Source: Brachionus manjavacas
Taxonomy: Eukaryota; Rotifera; Eurotatoria; Ploima; Brachionidae
Reading direction: 5' to 3'
NCBI GenBank assembly: GCA_019054805.1
Contig: JAHQIY010000015.1
Span: forward strand, 1,062,001-1,126,000
DNA length: 64,000 bases
The position numbers and the translations under genes are program-made. Under the pieces are notes generated by a model. The model saw only the letters and a program-made list of their open reading frames with translations, did no database searches and was not told where the DNA came from. Of the stretch, positions 31,921 through 42,968 are shown piece after piece (the stretch's first letter is position 1; every line of letters begins with the position of its first letter).

Positions 31921-32038
31921 GCCTAGAACACCCGGTATTCCCAGGCGGTCACCCATCCAAGTACTAACCGGGCTCGACGTTGCTTAACTTCGGTGATCGG
32001 ACGAGAACCGGTGTATTCAACGTGATATGGTCCTAGGC
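31921..32038 (-). rRNA. 5S rRNA copy 12
   Basis: Full-length consensus copy with typical 5S spacer sequence on both sides. Confidence 0.97.
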
Positions 32039-32830
32039 ATTTAAACTTTCATTTTTAGACAAATTTATTTAATTTTATATCATTTTAAGATTAAAATGAT
32101 TAATAGTTTGTTTTTTATTAAATTTAAAAAATACAAACTCTTAATTAAGAATGAATTCAAATAATTTAATTATTTAAAATATCAAAAACTGGTCAATTAA
32201 CTTTTTTTCCTCAAATCTTAAAAAATAATTTTAAATTTAAAGATTAATATCTTAAACTTATTTATTAAAGAAATAGAAGAACCTAAAAGTTTTTACAGTC
32301 AATAGACATATTTTATTGTACAAAACTATGAATGAAATTGTTTCTTAAATTAAAATCGTTGTGGTAAAAACTTGGTGGCCTGGAATGAACGCATCGTAGC
32401 GTTTCTTGAATTGTTTGACAGAGTCGGAGTCTGTGACTACCGCAATTTAATCTAATCTTCCTTTATATTTTTTAGAGAATAAAAATTGATTTCTGCGATA
32501 AATGAAGAATTAAATTAAAAGTGAATTCAAAAAATCCAATACAAATCAAAAAAAGAAAGCCTTTTAAAAATATGTTTGTTTCAAATGATGAGTGTATTTT
32601 GATTAATAAAATTGTGTTAAGTGAAGATTTTCTTCAACTATTTTTATCACGATCAGACAAAATTAAAAATGACAATAAATGTGGGAGGAAACAAAGATCA
32701 TGAACCTTTGGAAAATTAATTCTCACTCTTAGTTTCAGACAGAAAAATGGATAAGTCGTCCATGAACAAGCGTTTTTTCGTATCAAATCAATGTCGAATT
32801 TTCTAGCTCTAATTTGAATGGGATTATTAT
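32039..32830. other. Spacer between 5S copy 12 and the MULE-like element
   Basis: AT-rich with no recognised gene. The ORF at 32521-32703 (plus) has low complexity and Lys-rich composition only. Confidence 0.4.
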
Positions 32831-32947
32831 TTCAACACAATAAAAAAACTTTTCAACACAAATTAAAACAGATCGTCACAAAATTTTATCTTCTCAGCAC
32901 AAAATTTAAAAAATAGTGAAAAAATTTTGAACACAAAAAAAAATAAT
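32831..32947 (+). repeat. Left terminal inverted repeat
   Basis: Pairs with 34796-34905. The first 40 or so positions are nearly perfect, with scattered differences inside. Confidence 0.75.
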
Positions 32948-33085
32948 ATAGTTTAAATTAAGGGAAAAAAATTTTCAACACAAAATTTATTGAATAAACG
33001 CTGAAAAAAGTTAAATGCTGAATTTTTTCAAATTTTAAATCAAAAAACTTATTGATAAATATAAAGTATGTTTTTAATCATTGTT

Positions 33086-33343
33086 TTATTCCCTCACGTA
33101 CCATTTTTCAGAATTTTTAGCTTTACCTTTTTTTAGCTTGTTAACAAACTGATCTTTCTTTTTAAACAATTCTTGTAAAGCTAATAAATGTGAACAATAT
33201 CCAAGTTTCAAGCAGTATTAACACGAACAATTTTTTGTTAAATAATTAGTTTTATAACAATCTTTGTATAAGTAAGTACGTTGATTTATTTTCTTGAAAT
33301 TTTCCCAACTAGCCATTAATTTTCCTAATTTAATTGCATACAT
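33086..33343 (-). pseudogene. SWIM zinc-finger fragment of a MULE-type transposase
   Basis: An 86-codon frame with one in-frame TAA (33220-33218). It reads NCSC, stop, YCLKLGYCSHLLALQELF, the CxC...CxH arrangement of the SWIM finger found at the C-terminus of MULE transposases. It ends in NSEKWYVRE and a stop. Without the catalytic core it is inactive. Confidence 0.6.
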
Positions 33344-33354
33344 AGACAATGAAA

Positions 33355-34030
33355 AAAGAACCCAATGGATATTATAGGTTCTTTTTTTAAAAAAGAATTT
33401 TTTGTTATTTTTTGTTATTTTTGGTTCTTTTTGGTTCTTTGTTCTTCTTTTACTTAAGATCTTCGGTTCTTTTTCCTTTTTTTAAAAGGACCTTTATGGT
33501 TCTTTTTGGTTCTTTTTTTACTTAAGATCATCGGTTCTTTTTCCCTATTTTTTAAAAAGAACCTTTATGGTTCTTTCAGGTTCTTTTTGGTACTTTTTAG
33601 GTTATTTTTGGTTCGTTTTGGTTTTGGCGGATTGCGGGGAAGGTAAACGGGGTCCGGGGTAAAAAGAACCAAAAAGAACCTTAAAAGAATCAAAAAAGAA
33701 CCAAAAAGAACCTTAAAAGAATCAAAAAAGAACCAAAAAGAACCAAATAGAACCAAATAGAACCAAATAGAACCATAAAGGTTCTTTTAAAAAAAGTAAA
33801 GAGAACCGAAGATCTTAAGTAAAAAAAGTACAAAAAACCAAGAAGAACCAAAAAGATCCAAAAAAAACAGAAAAGAACTAAAAAGAACTAAAAAGAACCA
33901 GAAAGAACCTAAAAGGACCTCATAAGAACTTCATAAGAACCAAAAAGAACTAGTAAGAACCAGAAAGAACCTGAAAAAATCTGAAAGAATCAAAAATATT
34001 CATTTTGAAAATTTAAAAAGAACCTTAATT
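33355..34030. repeat. Degenerate AAAGAACC minisatellite arranged as a large palindrome
   Basis: The left part (33355-33620) is built of GGTTCTTTTT units and the right part (33655-34030) of the complement AAAAAGAACC. The two meet at a G-rich centre with GGGGTCCGGGG. Local ORFs are only translations of the repeat. Confidence 0.85.
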
Positions 34031-34046
34031 TTTTATTCGAATTTAT

Positions 34047-34307
34047 TTATACTAAAGTTTTGTTCTTTTTTTTAAGAACCAACAAGTTCATTGTCTTTGG
34101 GTCTTTAATTGCTGATGTTATAAAGTCTTTGACTGCAGAGATAGAATTTGAACCACCTGAATTCATTCGGTAATTATTTACTATATTCTGAACTTGTTTT
34201 AATTTAGGACGTGTTAAATGACCTAATTCAGGTTGTAGTAAAATTCTCCTATGAATTTTTTTTGCAAGAATCGAGATAGCAGTTTTTAGCATGCTAATAA
34301 TAAACCG
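34047..34307 (-). pseudogene. Possible N-terminal part of the same transposase
   Basis: An open frame (KTAISILAKKIHRRILLQPE... and GGSNSISAVKDFITSAIKD) lying inside the TIRs on the same strand as the SWIM fragment. I do not recognise a domain. The assignment to the element rests on position only. Confidence 0.3.
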
Positions 34308-34795
34308 CTTAAAGGCACAATGAATTCCACGTATCTTTATATTATTTTATTATGTAAATTAATATTACAAATTTTAAAGATAAATAAATTATAATTTACC
34401 TTTATGTGTTGACTTTTTGTAAATATAATATACATTGTCTAACTCACACTTGATAATTTTAAGTTTCAAACGACATGAATCTTTTTACAGTTACACACAC
34501 CATAAATCAATCTCATTTTATGAGGTGAATCTCTAATACAAAATTTACTGATACAATTTTTAAATTGACTATGAGAGATATGTGTATAAAAAAATTGTTT
34601 TGAATAAAATTGTCGACTTCATCTTGATGATCTAATTGTTTTAAAAGAATAAATTTAGAACTATTAACAGAGCCTGTTCTTGTTTTTTCTGATGACTTAG
34701 TAGTTGTAAAGTCTTTTTAAACGATTGAAACAAAAAAAAAATTTGTGTTGTAAAGCTTTTTTTGTCTTTAATTTTTGTGATAAAAAATTTTCTAA

Positions 34796-34905
34796 ATTAT
34801 TTTTTTTTATGTTCAAAATTTTTTCACTATTTTTTAAAATTTGTGCTGTGAATTTTGTGACGATCAGTTTAAATTTATGTTGAAAAGTTTTTTTATTGTG
34901 TTGAA
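34796..34905 (-). repeat. Right terminal inverted repeat
   Basis: Inverse partner of 32831-32947. It ends TTTTTTTATTGTGTTGAA. Confidence 0.75.
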
Positions 34906-35453
34906 TAGGTAGACCCACTTTGAATTATTTATTTTAAATTTTTTTTCAAGAGTTATTCAAGGTAAAAGATCCAATTTTTGATTTTGGTTTAGATAAAGGA
35001 CGTTTCAATCAAATTATTCAAGGCTCAAAAAAAATAAAGAAAAAGTTAGCTATTTTTTAATTTAAATTATAAAATAATGAATTCTATTTTGTTAAAATTT
35101 TTAAAAATAATTTAAATAAAAAAATTCATTTGATGATTATATGATTATTTTTAATGAGATTGAGTCAAATATCTATATAGAATAATTTAAATTTGGGTTG
35201 ACTGGAAAAGTATCGTAAATATAAATCAACAAGACCAGTACCAGTGAATATGGTACTAGCCATTTTAGCTCTCTATTGTAAATAAATTTAAATAAAAGAT
35301 GTCGTGTTTGAACAAATTTTTATTCATAATAAGTTAATTTTTTGAATTTGAAAATTAATTCTCTTTTTATTTAAAAGTTAACTAACAAAACTTTCAATAA
35401 GACGCAAGATATTGTGTATGAATAAATGTTCAAAATTTTTGAATGTTAAAATT
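34906..35453. other. Spacer before A7
   Basis: AT-rich. From about 35290 it carries the upstream block shared by most small-RNA copies (GATGTCGTGTTTGAACAAAT and related motifs). Confidence 0.4.
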
Positions 35454-35587
35454 AATAAACTTAATACTTTATTAAAGAAGTATGTACCATTTATATATAA
35501 ATCTTCAACTACTTCAGTGAAGAATGCGTTGAAGGATCTTTGATCTTTTTAGATCTTTGATCGTATCAAAGCAGAGAAGTAGTTTTA
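35454..35587 (+). ncRNA. Structured small-RNA element, copy A7
   Basis: Stem strands at 35507-35515 and 35576-35584, donor-like GTATGT at 35480. Changes such as GCGTTGAAGG and TTGATC lie in linkers and loops. It is the inverted partner of A8. Confidence 0.58.
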
Positions 35588-35699
35588 TTAAAATTCAAAT
35601 TAATGAAATCAATTTAATAAATAAAAGAAAAAGCCAAAACAAGAACTGTTCAATTAAATTTTAATTATTTAAATATTTGTAAAAAGAAATTGAAAATAG

Positions 35700-35742
35700 A
35701 AAGCCCGGTTTTCCCAGGCGGTCACCTATCCAAGTACTAACC
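35700..35742 (-). pseudogene. 5S rRNA copy 13, degenerate 3' fragment
   Basis: Contains TTCCCAGGCGGTCACC and ATCCAAGTACTAACC with a small internal deletion and two changes; the rest of the gene is missing. This is about 40 nt from the RNA 3' region. Confidence 0.88.
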
Positions 35743-36049
35743 ATCGTAGTTTATATTTAATAGATACTTAAAATAAGTTTGGTAATTTTTACTTTAGTTA
35801 TTGTGTTCGATACTGACAGCCGAGAATTTAATAAACCATGGAATTTATTCAAATATGTTTTTTTTTAAAATTAGTTTAATAAAAATTTTTGAGGATAAGA
35901 CTTAAAACTGGGACTAATAAGCAAGTCTTTGTAAAAATTAAATTTTTTTGTTAAATTTGAAATATCTGTATGAAATTGTAATTAAAATTGTCGTATTATT
36001 GGCTTTTTCTTTTATTTATTAAATTGATTTCATTTATTTGAATTTTAAT
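35743..36049. other. Centre between inverted copies A7 and A8
   Basis: AT-rich. The flanks of A7 (to about 35637) and A8 (from about 36000) are inverted repeats of each other, so this segment is the loop of a palindromic duplication. Confidence 0.5.
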
Positions 36050-36182
36050 AAAACTACTTCTCTGCTTTGATGCGATCAAAGATCTAAAAAGACCAAAGAT
36101 CCATCAATGCATTCTTCACTGAAGTAGTTGAAGATTTATATATAAATGGTACATACTTCTTTAATAAAGTATTAAGTTTATT
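36050..36182 (-). ncRNA. Structured small-RNA element, copy A8
   Basis: Stem strands at 36052-36060 and 36121-36129, donor-like GTATGT (minus) at 36156-36151. The terminal hairpin loop is CGC instead of CGT, leaving its 7-bp stem intact. Confidence 0.58.
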
Positions 36183-37132
36183 AATTTAATTTTGAATAAT
36201 TTTTAACATCTATTTATACACAAAATCAAACAAAGTATATAAGGTTTTTTTAGTTAACTTTTGTTTTAAATTTTAAAATAAAATAATTCTTTTATTATTA
36301 CGAAATAAAAAATTTGATCAAAAACGACATCTTTTAATTGTTTAATATCTCCGATTCAAATTCAATATACGGTATATAATGAAAAGATCGGGACATATAT
36401 TTTTGATATTAAAAATCTCAAAGTAAACTTTAATTACATTTAAATCTATAATTATTATGTTAATATTTTTTTAACTTTTATCCAATTTAATAAAACTTTA
36501 CTTTAATTTTAATTCTAAAAATTTTATAAATTACCAATTTAAATTTTCATAATATTTTGCTTACCTTTAATTTATTGCTCCAAACTTCACCGCCGCGTTT
36601 AAATTCATTTTTGTTAGAATATTATTTGAAATTTTTATTTAAAATTCAGTATGTTTTCTCAAAATGTTTTGAATTTAACTAGACCGAACATGTTATATAT
36701 AAGATTTTTTAGGCCTATTCGAGATCATGTTTAATTTTTTTAATATGAATAGCGAGAAATAATTTCCCTAATTTTGTTAAAAAAAGGCAGACTTCTTTAT
36801 TTAATTTGATTCTTTGAAAGAATTTTAAAAAGGTTTTTTTTTCATTTAAAACAGAGAAAAGTTTTCGCGAAAAATTTAAAATTTCTTTTAATTATTTTTT
36901 AATTTAAAAAGCTTTTTTTCAAATTAAATCTATTTTGTTAAACATTTTGTAATTATTTGTCAAACATAAATTATAAAAATATATGATAACAATGTAGTAA
37001 TTTAACAGTTATTTAATATCTCTAAAATATTAAAATAGTAAATCAGCATATAAATAATATGTATATAGTAACAATTTTGCTAGGTTATTTAATTTTTAAA
37101 GTTGACACTTGAGTTTGCTTTTATTTTTATTG
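36183..37132. other. Spacer between A8 and A9
   Basis: 950 bp. The first 150 bp are the shared small-RNA upstream block; the remainder is AT-rich and unassigned. Confidence 0.4.
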
Positions 37133-37266
37133 AAAAACTACTTCTCTGCTTTGATACGATCAAAGATCTAAAAAGATCAAGGATCCATCAATGCATTCTT
37201 CACTGAAGTAGTTGAAGATTTATATATAAATGGTACATACTTCTTTAATAAAGTATTAAGTTTATT
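37133..37266 (-). ncRNA. Structured small-RNA element, copy A9
   Basis: Stem strands at 37136-37144 and 37205-37213, donor-like GTATGT (minus) at 37240-37235. The internal loop differs (GGATCCTTGATC), while the GATC pairing partners are kept. Confidence 0.58.
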
Positions 37267-37800
37267 AATTTAATTTTGAATAATTTTTAACGTCTATTTA
37301 TACATAATATCAAACGTGGTATTTAAGGTTTTTCCAATTAACTTTTTTTTTGAATTTTTAAAATATTTAATTTTTTTACTATTTGAAACAATATATATTT
37401 GAACTTATTTGGACGCAATTTGGTTGACAACATGGCATAATTTTCCATAAGCTATCTTTATGCAAACGATATTTGTATCGAACTTCTGATGTAAACCAAC
37501 AAAACTCAATAAAAATATTTAGAGAATCTAGACTCTTAATATTTTTTCTTGGTAAAAATCCCACTCAATTAATAACAATCGCCCAAAAATAAACATGCAA
37601 TAATAAAGTTAATAATGTGTAAAATAAACATAATAAGTAAAATTCCATAAAATTAATTGAATTTTACTTGAAATATCTCTATGAAATTGTAATTAAAATT
37701 GTCATATTATAAACTTTTTCTTTTAATTATTAAATAGCATTGTTGCTCAGGTTATGCTTAGAAAAATGAAAAAATTGATTTCATTAATTTGAATTATAAT
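37267..37800. other. Spacer between A9 and A10
   Basis: Contains the shared upstream block, then a minus-strand ORF at 37379-37564 (RYKYRLHKDSLWKIMPCC). It is faintly reminiscent of a PIF/Harbinger-type transposase start but too short to assign. Confidence 0.35.
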
Positions 37801-37933
37801 AAAACTACTTCTCTGCTTTGATGCGATCAAAGATCTAAAAAGACCAAAGATCCTTCAACGCATTCTTCACTGAAGTAGTTGAAGATTTATTATTAAATGG
37901 TACATACTTCTTTAATAAAGTTATAAGTTTATT
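37801..37933 (-). ncRNA. Structured small-RNA element, copy A10
   Basis: Stem strands at 37803-37811 and 37872-37880, donor-like GTATGT (minus) at 37907-37902. The terminal hairpin loop is CGC, as in A8. It diverges from 5S copy 14, which lies 400 bp away. Confidence 0.58.
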
Positions 37934-38331
37934 ATTATAAATAAAAATTGATTTTAAAAATTCGTTTATAAAAAGTTTCAAATATCATATTGAAGATTTT
38001 TTTAGTTAACTTTTTTTTTTAATTTTAAATTAAAATAATTCTTTTATTATAATGAAATTAAACATTTGATCAAAAACGACATATTTTTATTATTTTTTAA
38101 TATAAAAATAAAAATTTTTAAATCAATTTTAAATAAAAATTAAACCATTAGACCATGAATCTTAAACAATAAAGAAAAAAAAGTTAAATTATTTTAAATT
38201 ATTGAAAAAATCTTATTTTTTAATATACACATTAAATAACAAAAAACAATGAAAATAAATTCTAAATTTCAAGTTTTAATCTGAAAATGAACTAAAATTA
38301 AATAAATTTGTCTAAAAAAGAAAGTTTAAAT

Positions 38332-38449
38332 GCCTAGGACCATATCACGTTGAATACACCGGTTCTCGTCCGATCACCGAAGTTAAGCAACGTCGAGCCC
38401 GGTTAGTACTTGGATGGGTGACCGCCTGGGAATACCGGGTGTTCTAGGC
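38332..38449 (+). rRNA. 5S rRNA copy 14
   Basis: Full-length consensus copy followed by CTTTCTTTTTT. It is the last 5S gene before the SANBR gene. Confidence 0.97.
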
Positions 38450-38886
38450 TTTCTTTTTTAATTCGCTTTTAGTTTTAAGCCATGCTCAAAATTTTTCTTT
38501 AATTTTTTTATTTTTTAATTAATTGAATTGATATTACTTTGAATTTTTTTTAATTTAATTTTGAAAAAGTGTTTTTAAATATTTTTTTATAAAAAAATTT
38601 TCTCTCATTTTTTGATCAACACTTGGAGCTTTGTTTTTTGTTTAAGCTGCTCAAATTGAAAAGCAAGAATTTATTTTTAATTAGAGAACTATTTTCTCTA
38701 TGTCAAGATTCGTCTCACGTACATTTTAAAGAAGCAAAATTGTCATAGCAAATAAATTCGACAACATGATGAGGATCACTTGGGAGGCGTTGGACCTCAA
38801 ATTTTTTTTATTTTAAAATAATTTTCTTTACATATAAAAAATTAAACAAAATTTAATTTAATTAATAAAAAATAAAAAAAAATCTA
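38450..38886. other. Spacer between 5S copy 14 and SANBR
   Basis: AT-rich, mostly the 3' flank of SANBR. No feature is recognised. Confidence 0.4.
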
Positions 38887-41199
38887 CTAATTTTTTTGCT
38901 TCCATTGACTCTCAACTCGACAATAAATACCACCAACAAAATTATTAATTAAACTATTTGAATTTACATTATTTGACAACAATAGAGCAATAGGCGATCG
39001 ATGCCCATTAGCCTTCGAATTTTCCTCAAACAGTCTATTTCTAATCAAATAAATACTAATCTCTCTAAACCTTTTGAGATCGTCCTCGCGCTGATTGTCC
39101 TGATTGAACCTGGTCGGCTTGTTCACGTCCCATCTCATCTTAGGCTCAACTTTTAGCCAGCCAAACACATCCAAACAGTTAAAAATATTTATCGGGTCGA
39201 TCCGACTGACCAAAGCTAAATAGGACCTCAAATCATTAGATGGTAATTCCTGGTTGGAAATTTTGATCAAATTGAGCACATTTTTTTCCACTAGAGCTAT
39301 TTGTCTGCCAGTTATGGAATCAATGAGATAGCAATTGATATATCTCTCGTCCAGGACAGGACTCAAAAGCTTAGCATTCTTGTTTATACTAGAAGTGAGC
39401 TCTTTGGTTTGACTCTCCATTTTAAGAGCATTCTCCACCACTTCTACAAAATTCCTGGCCTCATCACCGTCCACTCCATTCAACACTACATTGCGTATTT
39501 TCTCGAAAATTTCGAGCAAATGCTGAATGTACTTGCTGAATCTTAGCTCTGGCGACTCGAATGGAGAGGCCTCGGTGACAATCAAAGACTTGGAATGGGC
39601 CACAAATGCTGTTTGCGTGTCCAAAACATGATCGGAAAAGATGCATGCACAATTAGAGCCAGTTTTGGTGTCATGGACATCACATAGAGTATTATCATTT
39701 AGCCTACAGTTGTTCATCTCGACCAGTCTGAACCATTCATTGCACTTTTTGCACTTGAAAATTTTGATCAAACACCACATAAACCAGTACACATTTTGCC
39801 ACGATTTGAGCTTTTCTTTAAGCAGCTGAATTAGCTTGGTCAAGTCGAGTTTGTCGTCCGGCACATGCAGGTAAACGTATTGGCCGCGTTTGTTCAATAC
39901 GGCCAGCTGACACTTTAGATTGAACGATTGCTTTTTGGTCATGAGCCGCGAGCAGAGCTTACACTTGAACAATCCGGATGCGTCATTTTCTATTTCGTAC
40001 AGATAGTTTAGGTAGTTGTCTTCGGTCAAGTTGAGTCCTTGGTGTGATCCGTAGGCAAACCGGTTGTGCTTCCATTCGTTCAGAATGGTCGAGTCTTTAA
40101 AGCAACACTTGTACTTGTTTGGATTGAACATGAACTCCAACTTTCGCTGGTAAAGCTTGGTTTTAAGCTTGTCCTTGCGGTCGTACAGGTCTATCAGTCT
40201 GTTGGAGTAGGAGCATGCGGCCAGTTTGACTAGTAAAGGCTCGCTGATGCCGCTCATCACGCACGGAACCTGCAGCACCGGTTCCAAGTGTTTGGCTATG
40301 AACACAATGCATTTGTCTATCAGGTCGCCCATGAGCAAAAAGTCCGAGGACAAAAGAATGGACACACAGTTGGAAAACTCCAGCCTTGGCTCTACATACT
40401 TGATGCGGTTGTCGGGCGCGTAGAGCACGATATTTTTTTGCTCGTCCAGCATGTCCTTGGACGCTATGTTTTTTTCGTTCAAATACGGATGGTTGCGTTT
40501 GACGTAGCGCATGAGCCAGTCGAATATGTTTATGTCGCAATGGACTGATATGTCGATTTCGTCGAGGCTTTTTTTGGACAAGGCTGCCTGAGAGATGGAC
40601 GAGTGTGCGTGGGCGCCCGAGCCGCTCGATTTGGTCAGGCTGTCGTTCAGGTTGTAGCTGAAGTATTTCATTTCGGCGACGAGGAGCTCGCGCGGACACG
40701 CAAAGTCTTGCTTGAGGCGCTTGGCTTCGTCACACACGTGAATTACTATTTGGTTGGAAAGATTGGAGTAAAAGTTAGATGCTGATGAGTCGGCTAGCAA
40801 AGTGTGCTGGGCCGAGTTGGAACGCTTCGGTGGTTTGTTTTTCACCGGTGAGCTGAACTCGGTGTCGACACTATCCGATTTTTTTGTCTTGAACGAAGTC
40901 TTGGACTTGGAGCTTGGATGCTTTTGTTTGCGTGCAAGCTCAGATTGGAGACACTTTTTTTTGTTGATAAGTAGAAGTTTTTGGGAGCTGCAAAAGGCGT
41001 CATACGACCTTTTGATAGTCTCGAATGGAAGATTGGACAGGACAGAGTTAAATTGGTGCAGATGTGAATCGCTGAGGAGAAGAAGTTTGCTTTTTTGGTG
41101 CTTAAATTGGTCACTAGTGGAAAAATAGTCGGTGAGCAAAGTCTCGAAAACGCTCGGTTTTCGCTCGATGCCCGCGTCGTCCAATCGATCGCTGGACAT
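38887..41199 (-). CDS. SANBR: SANBR/KIAA1841-type BTB-domain protein
   Basis: 770 aa from the ATG at 41199; no internal intron is needed. Vertebrate SANBR (SANT and BTB regulator of class-switch recombination) binds co-repressors through its BTB domain. Seen: an N-terminal region with FYSTSDQFKHQKSKLLLLSD-like helices, though I cannot define a clear SANT motif; a Ser/Lys-rich linker; then the BTB block at about 160-300 (IHVCDEAKRLKQDFACPREL, LLVAEMKYFSYNL, DISVHCDINIFDWLMRYVKR, CVSILLSSDFLLMGDLIDKC). Next come VPCVMSGISEPLLVKLAACS, two Cys-rich zinc-like clusters (FKCKLCSRLM and FKCKKCNEWFRLVEMNNC) separated by LKSWQNVYWFMWCLIK, all diagnostic of this family. The frame stays open upstream to 41217, but only through non-ATG codons, and a CAG just before the ATG could be a 5' UTR splice acceptor. 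The 5' part is richer in G/C than the 3' part. Confidence 0.85.
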   Translation of the reverse strand: MSSDRLDDAGIERKPSVFETLLTDYFSTSDQFKHQKSKLLLLSDSHLHQFNSVLSNLPFETIKRSYDAFCSSQKLLLINKKKCLQSELARKQKHPSSKSKTSFKTKKSDSVDTEFSSPVKNKPPKRSNSAQHTLLADSSASNFYSNLSNQIVIHVCDEAKRLKQDFACPRELLVAEMKYFSYNLNDSLTKSSGSGAHAHSSISQAALSKKSLDEIDISVHCDINIFDWLMRYVKRNHPYLNEKNIASKDMLDEQKNIVLYAPDNRIKYVEPRLEFSNCVSILLSSDFLLMGDLIDKCIVFIAKHLEPVLQVPCVMSGISEPLLVKLAACSYSNRLIDLYDRKDKLKTKLYQRKLEFMFNPNKYKCCFKDSTILNEWKHNRFAYGSHQGLNLTEDNYLNYLYEIENDASGLFKCKLCSRLMTKKQSFNLKCQLAVLNKRGQYVYLHVPDDKLDLTKLIQLLKEKLKSWQNVYWFMWCLIKIFKCKKCNEWFRLVEMNNCRLNDNTLCDVHDTKTGSNCACIFSDHVLDTQTAFVAHSKSLIVTEASPFESPELRFSKYIQHLLEIFEKIRNVVLNGVDGDEARNFVEVVENALKMESQTKELTSSINKNAKLLSPVLDERYINCYLIDSITGRQIALVEKNVLNLIKISNQELPSNDLRSYLALVSRIDPINIFNCLDVFGWLKVEPKMRWDVNKPTRFNQDNQREDDLKRFREISIYLIRNRLFEENSKANGHRSPIALLLSNNVNSNSLINNFVGGIYCRVESQWKQKN

Positions 41200-42968
41200 G
41201 CTGATACCTACACCCAAATCATTAAAAACTAAAACAAAAATAGTCCATTTTAATTAACAAAAAAACTTTACTAAATTAATTTATTATAATCTTTTTTTAT
41301 TAAAATATTTTTTTTTCTATAAACTCAAGTCATGAACAAGGTTGATCTGTGGAAAATTACGAATTTCCATGGAAACATTTGTTTTTCTATTTGAATTTAA
41401 ATTTATTTATCTTTTTAGTTTTTTTTTTGTTCAAAATAAATCATTTTTAATCAAAAATTTTGAATAATAAACAAATTTTGAGAATTCGGTTTCACCTTTT
41501 TGTTGTTTTTTCTAAATAACCAAGTTTATTTTCTTTGTAATTTATAAGGTTTGATAGATAAAAAAATTTGTATTTTAGTTCTAAAGTGTTTTGAAAATAA
41601 AAATAAAAAAATTTTCAAGTTGATATAAACTATGGCAAGGGGCATTCTAGTATTTAAAATTTAAGATAAAAATTTAATGAATTGTAATAATTTCATATAA
41701 TTTAATAAATATTGGAAAGAATAGAAAAATAAAAAAAGAGAAACAATTAAAATTTTTACTAAAAAGAGAAAAAAACATAAAGTTTTGCTTTTATATTTTA
41801 GAATGTAAAAAAATACATAAAACTAAAACTTTCAACTCATTTTCCGAGAAAAACACATAAATGTTGTTTGCTTTAACAAAAGAGAGAATAAAATATAAAT
41901 TATTATTAACAAATTACAAAATAAAAAAAATAAAAAATATTGAATAAATAGAAAAGAAGCAAAAAAACAATAAGTATTTTATATTATATTCTTTGATTAT
42001 TTTAGTAAGCAATGGATAGAATCTCCGTTTTGCAATTGGCAAATTTTTCAAATACTACCTGGTTACTCAATGAGTAATTCACCTGTCGAGAGCTATAGCA
42101 ACAAGGCTTAGGAATGTCTTACAAAGAGAAATAATCTTTTGGCAGTTTTTGAAATTTTTGAAAATTAAATCCAAGTAGGGTTTTTAATTTCATTTAAAAT
42201 GGATACCCTCTTAGTGTTTGGCTAAAAAAACCTTAAGGATGAAGCAGAGAAATTTAAAGAGTCTGCTGTGTCTCAAGGTAAAAATGATGAAGACTTAATT
42301 AATTTAATTTTACTAATATTTAAAGTAAAATTAAATTAATGAATAGATAAAATTTTTTTAATTGGGTCTGGTTTTATTCTCTTTTAACAATAAAGAAATA
42401 TTAATATAGAAATCTTTTGACATCACTAATAAAGAAATATTTTGATATAAAATTCAATTATTAAAGATCAATTGTGTCGCTTTTTATTTTAAAACATTAA
42501 AAAATGTTTCAGAAAAATCAAAATCTTATCGATTTTAAGAAGTTATTTTTAACTGAAATAAAAAAAAAACAAAACATCAAAAAGACAATTTGTCTTGGTA
42601 AAAAAAGCATTTTAAATTCAAATAAACCATGTCAACTTTAATATTAGATTTCGTTGACACAGATATTCTTTTTATTTAATCAAAATTACTAAATGACATT
42701 AAAGTATTCTGCTTACCTATTTTTAGTTTTCTTTTTGATATTACACAAGATTAAGAATTTTCTCTAAGATTAGATTAAAATGTTTAATTTTTTTAATTTT
42801 GATGTTTTGTGAAGAACTAATTGATTTAAAATAAAAAAATGACATTTGTAAAGCTTTGAAGTTTAGATAAGATTGATCAAATTTAACATTTTTAGAATCT
42901 TTTATAAATTTAAATTTTCTGTATGTTTTTGGTCTTGATGTGAAAAAAATAAAATTACAAACAAAAAA
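41200..42968. other. Intergenic between divergent SANBR and CocE-like genes
   Basis: 1.77 kb of AT-rich DNA with no coding potential that I can see. No TATA/initiator pair could be assigned. Confidence 0.45.

Larger units (their letters stand above)
32831..34905 (-). mobile_element. MULE-like DNA transposon remnant with about 110-bp terminal inverted repeats
   Basis: The ends 32831-32947 and 34905-34796 are inverted repeats starting TTCAACACAATAAAAAAACT and sharing GATCGTCACAAAATT and TAGTGAAAAAATTTTGAACA. Inside, on the minus strand, a SWIM zinc-finger ORF with one stop lies at 33343-33086 and an unassigned ORF at 34292-34047. Where a transposase core would lie there is an AAAGAACC-type minisatellite (33355-34030). 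Long TIRs plus a C-terminal SWIM finger point to the Mutator/MULE superfamily. I could not find a target-site duplication. Confidence 0.6.

Noticed and set aside
37379..37564. 61-aa minus ORF resembling a Harbinger transposase start
   Set aside because: Too short and the resemblance too weak to call.
40163..41128. ORFs in other frames over the 5' half of SANBR
   Set aside because: Out-of-frame translations (Arg/Pro-rich or hydrophobic) of the SANBR exon.
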